Of a stretch of 40,966 bases of DNA, positions 23,253 to 31,015 are shown one piece after another. How positions within the stretch are numbered: position 1 is the stretch's first letter; the number at the start of each line of letters is the position of its first letter. The translations under genes and the position numbers were made by a program. The notes under the pieces are model-generated. The model worked only from the letters and a program-made list of their open reading frames with translations, was not told the origin of the DNA and did not search any database. Location: positions 1-40,966 of the forward strand of contig JABZLB010000028.1 of NCBI GenBank assembly GCA_015256945.1, written 5' to 3'. Source of the DNA: Prevotellaceae bacterium. Lineage in GTDB: Bacteria > Bacteroidota > Bacteroidia > Bacteroidales > Bacteroidaceae.

Positions 23253-25415
23253 ATGAGAGTATATCAGACTAACGAAATCAAAAACATTGCGCTTATCGGC
23301 GCCAAAGGTAGCGGCAAGACCACGCTTGCCGAAAGTATGTTATTCGAGGCTGGAGTTGTTAAGCGTCGTGGAACAGTAGAAGCAAAGAATACTGTATCCG
23401 ACTTTATGCCCGTAGAACTGAACTTAGGATATTCTGTTTTCCCTACGGTGTTCTATACTGAATGGAATAATAAGAAACTAAATATTATAGATTGTCCTGG
23501 TTCTGACGACTTTATTGGCGGTACCATTACAGCTTTGAATGTTACCGACCAGGCTGTTATTCTGATAAACGGACAGTATGGACCGGAGGTGGGTACGCAG
23601 AATAATTTTCGTTATACTGAAAAACTTAAGAAGCCTGTTATATTTTTAGTGAATCAGTTGGATTCAGAAAAATGCGACTTTGACAATATCATCAATACGA
23701 TGAAAGACATCTATGGCGACAAGTGTGTGCAAGTACAATATCCGCTACAAACCGGTCCCGACTTCAATAGCCTTATAGATGTGCTGATTATGAAGAAACT
23801 TTCGTGGAGCAAAGATGGGGGGGAGTCCAGAAGAGAAGACATTCCTGAAGAGGAAATGGAGAAAGCTTTGGAGCTTCATCATAAGCTTGTTGAAGCAGCT
23901 GCCGAGAACGATGACGAGTTGATGGAGAAGTTCTTTGACGACAAGCCGCTTACCGAGGACGAACTTCGTACGGGTATTCGCAAGGGGCTTGTTACGCGTA
24001 GTATCTTCCCTGTTTTCTGTGTTGACGCACATAAAGACATGGGAGTTCAGCGCTTAATGGAGTTCTTGGGTAATGTTGTGCCTTTTGTTGAAGATATGCC
24101 ACCTTATAGAAACACACGCGGCGAGGAAGTAGCTCATGACGCTAACGGCCCTGAGAGCTTGTATTTCTTTAAGACAGGGATGGAACCTCATATTGGCGAG
24201 GTGTCCTATTTTAAGGTAATGAGCGGGAGCGTTAAAACGGGGGACGATCTTTCAAACGCTGATAGAGGGTCAAAAGAACGCTTAGGTCAAATATACGCAT
24301 GTGCAGGAGCTAACCGCATTGCCGTTGATGAACTGAAAGCTGGCGATTTAGGTTGTACGGTGAAACTGAAAGATGTGAAGACGGGTAACACGCTTAATGC
24401 AAAGGAATGTGATGGCCAGCGATTCGATTTTATAGAGTATCCACGTCCCAAATATGCAAGAGCCATTAAAGCCAATAATCCACAAGATACAGAAAAACTG
24501 ATGGCAGCATTGCTTAAAATGCGTCAGGAAGATCCGACGTGGGTGGTTGATCAGAATAAGGAATTACGCCAGACTATTGTGCATGGACAGGGTGAGTTCC
24601 ATCTCCGTACATTGAAATGGCGCCTCGAAAACAACGAAAAACTCCAGGTTTCATACGCTGAACCTCGAATTCCCTACCGCGAAACCATTACAAAGAAAGG
24701 TAAGGCCGAATATCGTCATAAGAAGCAAAGTGGAGGAGCGGGCCAGTTTGGTGAAGTTCATCTTATCGTGGAGCCTTATGCAGAAGGCATGCCTGACCCT
24801 GTAAGTTATAAGTTTGACGGGCAGGAGTTCAAAATGAACATTAAGTCAAAAGAAGAGCGTGACCTCCCCTGGGGTGGCAAATTGCAATTCATTAACAGCG
24901 TAGTAGGCGGTGCTATTGACCTTCGTTTTATGCCCGCTATATTAAAAGGTATAATGGATTGTATGGAACGCGGACCACTTACAGGCAGCTATGCTCGCGA
25001 TGTTCGTGTAGTTGTGTATGATGGAAAAATGCACCCGGTCGACTCGAATGAGCTTTCGTTTACACTTGCTGCGCGCCATGCTTTCTCAGATGCGTTTAAA
25101 AATTCAGGTCCGAAGATTCTGGAGCCTGTCTATGATCTTGAAGTTTACGTTCCGTCTGACTTTATGGGAGACGTGATGAGCGACCTGCAAGGGCGACGCT
25201 CAATCATCATGGGTATGGATTCAGAAGCAGGTTATGAGAAGCTTATGGCGAAGATACCGTTGAAGGAACTTTCAAATTACAGTGTTGCATTAAGTTCATT
25301 AACTGGTGGACGTGCAAGCTTTATTACCAAATTTGCCAGCTACGAGCTTGTGCCAAATGATATTCAACAGAAGCTTATTGCTGCACATGAAGCAGAACTT
25401 GACGAAGACGAATAG
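23253..25415 (+). CDS. EF-G paralogue (EF-G2-like), with altered GTPase motif
   Basis: The 720-residue protein is a translational GTPase of the EF-G family: P-loop GAKGSGKT (16-23), G3 DCPGSDDF (80-87), G4 NQLD (134-137), then domains II-V to the C-terminus. The usual EF-G motifs are DTPGHVDF and NKMD. Here the catalytic His is Ser84 and the G4 Lys is Gln135, so GTP hydrolysis is probably weak or absent. Known: Bacteroides carry an EF-G2 paralogue that supports translation without GTP hydrolysis and is needed for gut colonisation; this looks like the same type. Its leader is long and its upstream box is TATCTTTAGC, unlike the housekeeping consensus. It is followed by a strong terminator. Confidence 0.85.
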   Translation: MRVYQTNEIKNIALIGAKGSGKTTLAESMLFEAGVVKRRGTVEAKNTVSDFMPVELNLGYSVFPTVFYTEWNNKKLNIIDCPGSDDFIGGTITALNVTDQAVILINGQYGPEVGTQNNFRYTEKLKKPVIFLVNQLDSEKCDFDNIINTMKDIYGDKCVQVQYPLQTGPDFNSLIDVLIMKKLSWSKDGGESRREDIPEEEMEKALELHHKLVEAAAENDDELMEKFFDDKPLTEDELRTGIRKGLVTRSIFPVFCVDAHKDMGVQRLMEFLGNVVPFVEDMPPYRNTRGEEVAHDANGPESLYFFKTGMEPHIGEVSYFKVMSGSVKTGDDLSNADRGSKERLGQIYACAGANRIAVDELKAGDLGCTVKLKDVKTGNTLNAKECDGQRFDFIEYPRPKYARAIKANNPQDTEKLMAALLKMRQEDPTWVVDQNKELRQTIVHGQGEFHLRTLKWRLENNEKLQVSYAEPRIPYRETITKKGKAEYRHKKQSGGAGQFGEVHLIVEPYAEGMPDPVSYKFDGQEFKMNIKSKEERDLPWGGKLQFINSVVGGAIDLRFMPAILKGIMDCMERGPLTGSYARDVRVVVYDGKMHPVDSNELSFTLAARHAFSDAFKNSGPKILEPVYDLEVYVPSDFMGDVMSDLQGRRSIIMGMDSEAGYEKLMAKIPLKELSNYSVALSSLTGGRASFITKFASYELVPNDIQQKLIAAHEAELDEDE

Positions 25416-25500
25416 ACAGCGTGATGCCGGTATGTGTAGAGAACGCGCATTAAAATATATCGGCTAACCTGTTATTTATAACGAATTTCTCCTTTATTCA

Positions 25501-25540
25501 ATACCCGCACTATTCATAATGATAGTGTGGGTATTTTTTT
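25501..25540 (+). terminator. Terminator of the EF-G paralogue gene
   Basis: ATACCCGCACTAT (25501-25513) pairs with ATAGTGTGGGTAT (25522-25534) with one mismatch, followed by TTTTTT. Confidence 0.85.
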
Positions 25541-25607
25541 ATTTTAGTTATCTATATAAACATATATATATTGAAATTGTTAATTAAAGCAAACATGAGC
25601 ATTATTG

Positions 25608-25625
25608 TTAACACTTGAATGTTAA
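25608..25625. promoter_or_regulatory. Palindrome ahead of rprX
   Basis: TTAACA and TGTTAA are inverted arms with a 6-base centre, lying about where the -33 region of the rprX promoter should be. It is a candidate response-regulator or repressor site. Confidence 0.35.
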
Positions 25626-25642
25626 TCAATTAAGTATATATA

Positions 25643-25651
25643 TATATTTGC
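25643..25651 (+). promoter_or_regulatory. -7 box immediately before rprX
   Basis: TATATTTGC ends only 3 bases before the ATG at 25655. If it is used, the message would be leaderless or start within the gene. Confidence 0.35.
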
Positions 25652-25654
25652 AAT

Positions 25655-27223
25655 ATGAAGAAGAAGACGATATGGACTGTGGCCGTTATCATGGGTTTGT
25701 CATTTGTTATCCTGTTAGGTTTACAGCTGACTTACATACAGGAAATGGCCAATATGAAAAAGGAGCAGTTTGACGAAAGTGTTAATCGTGCTCTTTATCA
25801 GGCTTCGCGCAATCTGGAACTCAACGAAACGCTCCGTTATTTGGAGAAGGATGTCAACGAAACAGAACGTAAGGCCTACGTGAAGGATAGTGTAGGGACA
25901 CGTTCGGGGCGTCCTAACGACGGAACGGTACAATATTCACGCCAGTATTCGGTTGCCGGAAAGGATGGTACAGTGTATTCTTCTTTCGAATTGAAGACAA
26001 TGGCTACGAAGCCCATCAATATTCCTAAGGCGATGATTTTGCGCTCTGATCGTAATTCGATTAACGAAGCGAGCAAATCGTTGCAGGAAATAGTGAAGAG
26101 CCGGTATGTTTATCAAAAGGCACTCCTTGACGAAGTAATTATGAACATGCTTTACTCAGCCTCCGACAAACCATTGAAGGAAAGGGTAAACTTTAAGATA
26201 CTTGATCAGGATTTAAAGGCCGAACTGATGAACAACGGAATCAATATTCCCTATCATTTTACAGTATCAACACAGGACGGCCGTGAAGTTTATCGCTGCC
26301 CTGATTATTCAGATGAAGGTTCCGAATATACTTACAGCCAGCTGTTGTTTCGTAATGATCCCTCTTCAAAAATGGGTGTAGTCAGGGTACATTTCCCTGA
26401 TATTAACAGCTATATCTTTTCGAGTGTACGTTTCGTGATACCGAGCATGGTGTTTACTTTAATATTGCTGATTACATTTATATTTACCATTGTAGTTATA
26501 TTCAGGCAAAAACGGTATAGCGAAATTAAAAACGACTTCATCAATAACATGACACATGAGCTGAAGACGCCGATTGCCAGCATATCGCTCGCTGCACAAA
26601 TGCTGAACGATGAAAGTTTGCCAAAGAGCGAAAAAATGATGAAACATCTTGTAGGCGTTGTGCTGGATGAAACCAAGCGATTGCGTTTTCTTGTTGAAAA
26701 GGTTCTGCAAATGTCGATGTTTGACCGTAAGAAAGCATCCTTTAAAAAGAAGCGTTTGGATTTGAATGAGATGGTAGAGTCGATAGCCAACTCGTTTACC
26801 TTGCGTGTAGAACATACCGGAGGAAAGATTTATGTGGACGTAGGTGCCGTCGATTCAGCTATTTATGTTGATGAGGTACATTTTCAGAACGTCATCTTTA
26901 ACCTTATGGATAATGCCGTTAAATACAGAAATCCGGATAAACCGCTTGATATTTATCTGAAGACATGGAACGATGAGCGTGGACTTTACCTTTCGGTCAG
27001 GGATACCGGGTTGGGTATGAAGCGTGATGATTTGAAGAAAATATTCGATAAATTTTACCGTGTGCATACGGGAAATCTGCATGATGTGAAAGGGTTCGGA
27101 CTGGGTCTTGCCTATGTTAAAAAGGTAGTTGATTTGCATGATGGAGATATTAAGGTTGAAAGCGAGCAGGGAAAGGGAACAACATTTACCATAAAACTGC
27201 CTGTTATAAACGATGGAGAATAA
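25655..27223 (+). CDS. rprX: Sensor histidine kinase (RprX-like)
   Basis: The 522-residue protein is an inner-membrane sensor: TM helix 6-27, periplasmic domain of about 220 residues, second TM near 255-276 (FVIPSMVFTLILLITFIFTIVVIF), HisKA with phospho-accepting His301 (NNMTHELKTPIASIS), and a C-terminal ATPase with N box (NLMDNAVKYRNPDKP), DTGLGM and GFGLGLAYV. The downstream regulator strongly resembles Bacteroides RprY, so this is its partner RprX. The signal sensed is unknown. Confidence 0.85.
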   Translation: MKKKTIWTVAVIMGLSFVILLGLQLTYIQEMANMKKEQFDESVNRALYQASRNLELNETLRYLEKDVNETERKAYVKDSVGTRSGRPNDGTVQYSRQYSVAGKDGTVYSSFELKTMATKPINIPKAMILRSDRNSINEASKSLQEIVKSRYVYQKALLDEVIMNMLYSASDKPLKERVNFKILDQDLKAELMNNGINIPYHFTVSTQDGREVYRCPDYSDEGSEYTYSQLLFRNDPSSKMGVVRVHFPDINSYIFSSVRFVIPSMVFTLILLITFIFTIVVIFRQKRYSEIKNDFINNMTHELKTPIASISLAAQMLNDESLPKSEKMMKHLVGVVLDETKRLRFLVEKVLQMSMFDRKKASFKKKRLDLNEMVESIANSFTLRVEHTGGKIYVDVGAVDSAIYVDEVHFQNVIFNLMDNAVKYRNPDKPLDIYLKTWNDERGLYLSVRDTGLGMKRDDLKKIFDKFYRVHTGNLHDVKGFGLGLAYVKKVVDLHDGDIKVESEQGKGTTFTIKLPVINDGE

Positions 27224-27291
27224 GGGTTAATCCACATTGAGTGGACAAGTTATAAAAGAAAAACAAATAATTAACGTAAAACAATACGATT

Positions 27292-27990
27292 ATGGAAGAA
27301 AGAACAAAGATTTTATTGTGTGAGGATGATGAGAACCTCGGAACGCTTCTTTGCGAATATTTAATAGCCAAAGGTTTCGATGCAGTGCTTTGTCCTGATG
27401 GCGAAGTAGGCTTTAGAGAGTTCCAGAAAGACAAGTTTGACATCTGTGTACTGGATGTTATGATGCCCAAAAAAGATGGATTTGCATTGGCTCAGGACAT
27501 AAGGCAAATCAATTCACAGGTGCCTATTATATTCCTTACGGCACGTGTACAGAAAGAAGACATTCTTGAGGGCTTCGACAAAGGGGCTGATGACTATATC
27601 ACAAAACCTTTCTCAATGGAAGAACTGGTTAAGCGCGTAGAGGCAATCTTACGCCGTGTACGCGGAAAGCGTACGCGCGAGAGCACGAAGTATAAGATAG
27701 GCCGCTATTCATTTGATACGCAAAAGCAGCTGCTTACGATTGGCGATACACAAACCAAGCTCACAACCAAGGAGAACGAACTGCTTGCTTTGCTTTGCTC
27801 GCATGCCAATGAGATTCTGAAACGCAACGATGCACTGCGTACAATATGGATTGATGACAACTATTTCAATGCACGATCGATGGATGTCTACATCACAAAA
27901 TTGCGTAAACATCTGAAGGATGATGACCAGGTTGAGATTATCAATATTCATGGTCAGGGTTATAAACTCATTGTACCTGAAGAGGAATAA
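27292..27990 (+). CDS. rprY: OmpR-family response regulator RprY
   Basis: The 232-residue protein has a receiver domain (acidic pocket Glu11-Asp12-Asp13, phospho-acceptor Asp55 in CVLDVMMPKKDG, Lys near 105 in DDYITKPFS) and a C-terminal winged-helix DNA-binding domain (TTKENELLALLCSHANEI... SMDVYITKLRKHL). Its first 130 residues read almost as the known Bacteroides RprY. It lies 68 bases after rprX; the gap contains TCCACATTGAGTGGA, a small inverted repeat. Confidence 0.88.
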   Translation: MEERTKILLCEDDENLGTLLCEYLIAKGFDAVLCPDGEVGFREFQKDKFDICVLDVMMPKKDGFALAQDIRQINSQVPIIFLTARVQKEDILEGFDKGADDYITKPFSMEELVKRVEAILRRVRGKRTRESTKYKIGRYSFDTQKQLLTIGDTQTKLTTKENELLALLCSHANEILKRNDALRTIWIDDNYFNARSMDVYITKLRKHLKDDDQVEIINIHGQGYKLIVPEEE

Positions 27991-28026
27991 GAACCCATTT
28001 TACCTGTGAGGTAAGTTTATTTCAGA

Positions 28027-28061
28027 AAGATGGTGCCACTTTGTGAGCACCATCTTTTTTT
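28027..28061 (+). terminator. Terminator of rprXY
   Basis: GATGGTGC (28029-28036) pairs with GCACCATC (28047-28054) around a 10-base loop, followed by TTTTTTT. Confidence 0.8.
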
Positions 28062-28169
28062 ATATGCAGCTCGTATGTTTTTGTTGATGCTGATATAGAT
28101 GAGGCTTATCGGCTAAAAGCTGGATAAAAAAGCTCGTATTGCTTCCGGATTTGTGCGCTTCGGATGATT

Positions 28170-28254
28170 GTTCGACGGCCGTCAGCAACGCTTACGGCGT
28201 CCGTCGAACAATGCGTATGACGGCCGTGGAACGTGCTGCTGACGGCCGTCAAAC
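28170..28254. repeat. Dispersed palindromic repeat, copy B (85 bp)
   Basis: Its outer arms, 28170-28191 and 28233-28254, are inverted with 3 mismatches in 22 around the core GACGGCCGTCAGC. The left half also folds alone (GTTCGACGG with CCGTCGAAC at 28201-28209). Left flank ATTGTTC and right flank GATGAACA resemble the flanks of the other copies. Confidence 0.85.
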
Positions 28255-28324
28255 GATGAACATAAAAATGGTATCTGTATGACAATACAGGATAATGTTC
28301 TGAAAAATCAGGCAGAAAGCGACT

Positions 28325-28558
28325 TTAATATTGGCTCTCAGCCTTTGTTCTGTACACGTATCCTACGATGCCTGAAAGAATAAGGAACACGCCGAGCAGT
28401 AACAGGATATTGTAGTTTGTAAGATTAAAGATATAAATTGTAGCCATCAGTATCACACCCACATAAACACAAGGCAAACCAATACAGTTTGTAAGTCGCC
28501 TTAAAAAGAACTTACCGCGGTTTGCGTACCCGTTAAAAAGATATGTTTTTATCTTCAT
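28325..28558 (-). CDS. Small membrane protein, two TM helices (77 residues)
   Basis: A basic N-terminus (MKIKTYLFNGYANRGKFFLRR) precedes two hydrophobic helices (about 27-47 and 50-68), with a short charged tail. A TATTTTTGC box lies at 28587. It stands alone, converging with rprY. I do not recognise it. Confidence 0.55.
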   Translation of the reverse strand: MKIKTYLFNGYANRGKFFLRRLTNCIGLPCVYVGVILMATIYIFNLTNYNILLLLGVFLILSGIVGYVYRTKAESQY

Positions 28559-28586
28559 GATGAGACTCTTATATACAATAGCGGTT

Positions 28587-28595
28587 GCAAAAATA
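28587..28595 (-). promoter_or_regulatory. -7 box for the 77-residue protein gene
   Basis: The minus strand reads TATTTTTGC about 29 bases before the start at 28558. Confidence 0.5.
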
Positions 28596-28681
28596 CAAAT
28601 AAAAGCCTTTTATGATACACAATTTATGTTAAATAGAAGAAATGTAAAGTTGACAGTAGCCCGTAATTAAGTAATTTTTAG

Positions 28682-28690
28682 TATCTTTGC
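28682..28690 (+). promoter_or_regulatory. -7 box for the rpsF-rpsR-rplI operon
   Basis: TATCTTTGC lies 46 bases before the rpsF ATG. The short leader contains ACCGC, which may relate to the S6:S18 autoregulatory leader, but I cannot show a fold. Confidence 0.6.
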
Positions 28691-28735
28691 AACCGCATTT
28701 TACAAAATAATATTTTTAATTCATTCAAAGTTAGT

Positions 28736-29080
28736 ATGAATCATTACGAAACCGTTTTCATTTTAACTCCCGTTTTGTCTGATGAACAGATGAAGGAAGC
28801 GGTCGCTAAATTCAAGAAGCTGCTCACTGATAAAGGAGCCGAGATTCTGAATGAGGAGGCTTGGGGATTGAAGAAGATGGCTTATGCTATCGAGAAGAAA
28901 TCAACAGGTTTTTACTGCCTGTTGGAGTTCAATGCTGAGCCAGCTGTTGTTAACACCCTCGAAACAGGCTATCGCCGTGACGAGAAGGTAATTCGTTTCA
29001 TGACCGTGAAGCTCGACAAATATGCTGCTGCTTATGCAGAGAAGCGTCGTGCTAAATGGGCTAAAAAATTGGAGGCTTAA
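28736..29080 (+). CDS. rpsF: 30S ribosomal protein S6
   Basis: The 114-residue protein has the S6 ferredoxin-like start (MNHYETVFILTPVLSDEQM) and the GLKKMAYAIEKKSTGFY strand that contacts S18, its binding partner in the 30S platform. It heads the conserved S6-S18-L9 operon and is 2 bases from rpsR. Confidence 0.97.
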   Translation: MNHYETVFILTPVLSDEQMKEAVAKFKKLLTDKGAEILNEEAWGLKKMAYAIEKKSTGFYCLLEFNAEPAVVNTLETGYRRDEKVIRFMTVKLDKYAAAYAEKRRAKWAKKLEA

Positions 29081-29082
29081 TT

Positions 29083-29355
29083 ATGGCAGAGCAGAAAAAT
29101 TCAGAAATTCGCTATCTGACAGCTCCTTCTATTGACACCAAGAAGAAGAAGTATTGTCGTTTCAAAAAGAGCGGTATAAAGTATATTGATTATAAGGATC
29201 CTGAGTTCTTGAAGAAGTTCTTGAACGAGCAGGGCAAAATTCTTCCCCGTCGAATTACAGGTACCTCTCTGAAGTATCAGCGCCGTGTTGCACAGGCTGT
29301 AAAGCGTGCTCGCCAGATTGCGCTGCTTCCATTCGTAACCGATTTGATGAAGTAA
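29083..29355 (+). CDS. rpsR: 30S ribosomal protein S18
   Basis: The 90-residue basic protein has the S18 signature (FKKSGIKYIDYKDPEFLKKF and RRITGTSLKYQRRVAQAVKRAR) and binds 16S rRNA together with S6. It lies in the usual order between rpsF and rplI. Confidence 0.97.
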   Translation: MAEQKNSEIRYLTAPSIDTKKKKYCRFKKSGIKYIDYKDPEFLKKFLNEQGKILPRRITGTSLKYQRRVAQAVKRARQIALLPFVTDLMK

Positions 29356-29374
29356 TTTAAAAGGAGGCTAAGAT

Positions 29375-29917
29375 ATGGAAATTATTCTGAAAGAAGATAT
29401 TATCGGACTTGGATATAAGAACGATATAGTTAACGTTAAAAACGGCTACGGTCGTAATTATCTTATCCCGACTGGTAAGGGCGTAATTGCATCAGAAAGC
29501 GCTCGCAAGATGCTGGCTGAAGACTTACGTCAGCAGGCTTCAAAACTGGCAGCTAAGAAGGCTGAGGCTGAGAAGAAAGCTGAACAGCTGAAGGATGTTG
29601 AAGTTGTTGTAACAGCTAAAGTGGCCGCAACCGGTTATCTTTACGGTTCGGTAAATGCTGGTATAGTTGCTGAAGAGCTTGCAAAGAAGGGCATTGACAT
29701 TGATCGCAAGATCATAACCATGAGAGATGTTAAGAAGGTTGGCGACTACGAGGCTACCGTTCACTTCCATAAGGAGGTTGAAGTTAAGGTTCCTGTAAAG
29801 GTTGTTGCTGAGAATGCACCAGAACCTGCTGCTGCTAAGCCTGCTGCAGAAGAGGCTCCTAAGGCAGAGGTTGTTGTTGAAGAAATTGTAGAAGAGGAAG
29901 CTCCTTCTGCAGAATAA
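29375..29917 (+). CDS. rplI: 50S ribosomal protein L9 with acidic C-terminal tail
   Basis: L9 binds 23S rRNA at the L1 stalk base and influences frame maintenance. The N-terminal rRNA-binding domain (MEIILKEDIIGLGYKNDIVNVKNGYGRNYLIP) and C-terminal domain are present. The protein is 180 residues instead of the usual 148 or so: residues about 150-180 are an Ala/Pro/Glu-rich acidic tail. AAGGAGG upstream is a good ribosome binding site. Confidence 0.95.
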   Translation: MEIILKEDIIGLGYKNDIVNVKNGYGRNYLIPTGKGVIASESARKMLAEDLRQQASKLAAKKAEAEKKAEQLKDVEVVVTAKVAATGYLYGSVNAGIVAEELAKKGIDIDRKIITMRDVKKVGDYEATVHFHKEVEVKVPVKVVAENAPEPAAAKPAAEEAPKAEVVVEEIVEEEAPSAE

Positions 29918-29966
29918 GCACAATACTTGAGTCGATTATTTTAGTACTGTAAAGCAAATCGATATG

Positions 29967-30004
29967 AAAATCCCTCTCATCTCCGTGATGACTGGGATTT
30001 TTTT
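29967..30004 (+). terminator. Terminator of the ribosomal protein operon
   Basis: AAAATCCC (29967-29974) pairs with GGGATTTT (29994-30001), enclosing an inner TCATC/GATGA stem, followed by Ts. It abuts the fabD promoter box at 30007. Confidence 0.7.
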
Positions 30005-30006
30005 GT

Positions 30007-30015
30007 TATCTTTGC
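30007..30015 (+). promoter_or_regulatory. -7 box for fabD
   Basis: TATCTTTGC lies about 35 bases before the fabD start and directly follows the T tract of the upstream terminator. Confidence 0.6.
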
Positions 30016-30049
30016 ATAAGAACTTTTATACACATTATTAATAAATTAG

Positions 30050-30943
30050 ATGATGAAAGCATTTGTATTCCCTGGACAGGGTTCTCAGTTTGTGGGAATG
30101 GGCAAAGACCTGTATGAAACCAGCCCTTTAGCTAAAGAGCTGTTTGACAAGGCCGATGAGATACTTGGTTTTAAGATTACGGATATTATGTTTGCCGGTA
30201 CAGACGAGCAGTTGAAAGAAACAAAGGTTACACAGCCAGCTGTTTTCCTTCATAGTGTAATCTCTGCACTTTGTTTAGGTAACGATTTTGCACCCGCAAT
30301 GGTAGCAGGTCATTCGCTCGGCGAGTTCTCTGCACTTGTTGCATCGGGAGCTCTTGGCTTTGAAGACGGTTTACGTTTAGTGGCTGCTCGTGCCAATGCT
30401 ATGCAGAAAGCATGTGAGGCTAATCCAGGAACGATGGCTGCAATTATTGGTCTTTCAGACGAGAAGGTGGAAGAAATTTGTGCCGAAGTAAGTAAGAACG
30501 GTAAATTAGTTATTCCTGCAAACTATAACTGCCCGGGCCAGCTGGTTATATCTGGTGATGTAGAAGCTGTGAATGAAGCCTGTGAAAAACTGAAGGAAGC
30601 AGGGGCGAAGCGTGCCCTTCCGCTGAAGGTTGGCGGAGCTTTCCATTCTCCTTTGATGCAGCCAGCAAAGGACGAACTTCAGAAGGCTATCGAAAATACA
30701 ACTATCTCAGCACCAAAATGTCCTGTTTATCAGAATGTAGATGCTAAGCCTCATACCGATGCTGCTGATATTAAAGCCAATCTTATTGCTCAATTGACAA
30801 GTCCGGTTCGTTGGACCAAGAGTGTACAGAATATGATTGCAGATGGTGCAGACGATTTCACAGAATGCGGACCGGGTAAAGCTCTGCAAGGAATGATAGG
30901 ACGAATAGACAAGACTGTGAATGCTCACGGAATTGTAAAGTAA
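30050..30943 (+). CDS. fabD: Malonyl-CoA:ACP transacylase
   Basis: FabD loads malonyl groups onto acyl carrier protein for fatty-acid synthesis. The 297-residue protein has the oxyanion motif FPGQGSQF (7-14), the nucleophile motif GHSLGEFSAL with Ser89, and the catalytic His in GGAFHSPLM. The start could be the ATG at 30050 or 30053. It is a single-gene unit followed by a 13-bp hairpin at 30958. Confidence 0.94.
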   Translation: MMKAFVFPGQGSQFVGMGKDLYETSPLAKELFDKADEILGFKITDIMFAGTDEQLKETKVTQPAVFLHSVISALCLGNDFAPAMVAGHSLGEFSALVASGALGFEDGLRLVAARANAMQKACEANPGTMAAIIGLSDEKVEEICAEVSKNGKLVIPANYNCPGQLVISGDVEAVNEACEKLKEAGAKRALPLKVGGAFHSPLMQPAKDELQKAIENTTISAPKCPVYQNVDAKPHTDAADIKANLIAQLTSPVRWTKSVQNMIADGADDFTECGPGKALQGMIGRIDKTVNAHGIVK

Positions 30944-30957
30944 TATAAGATAAACGA

Positions 30958-31002
30958 AATAAGGAGACTGACCGCTTATTATTGGGGTACAGTCTCCTTA
31001 TT
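30958..31002 (+). terminator. Hairpin between fabD and the amylase fusion gene
   Basis: AATAAGGAGACTG (30958-30970) pairs perfectly with CAGTCTCCTTATT (30990-31002) around a 19-base loop. No T tract follows, so it may be a weak terminator, an RNA processing site, or a control element for the next gene, whose ATG is 14 bases away. Confidence 0.55.
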
Positions 31003-31015
31003 GTCTAAATGCCTC

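Larger units (their letters stand above)
27991..28324. other. Convergent intergenic stretch with palindromic repeat
   Basis: No gene is seen. It contains the rprXY terminator and the second copy of the dispersed palindromic repeat, between two converging genes. Confidence 0.6.

Noticed and set aside
31001..31015. TTG start for the amylase fusion gene
   Set aside because: It overlaps the stem of the upstream hairpin, and the ATG at 31016 fits the family N-terminus.
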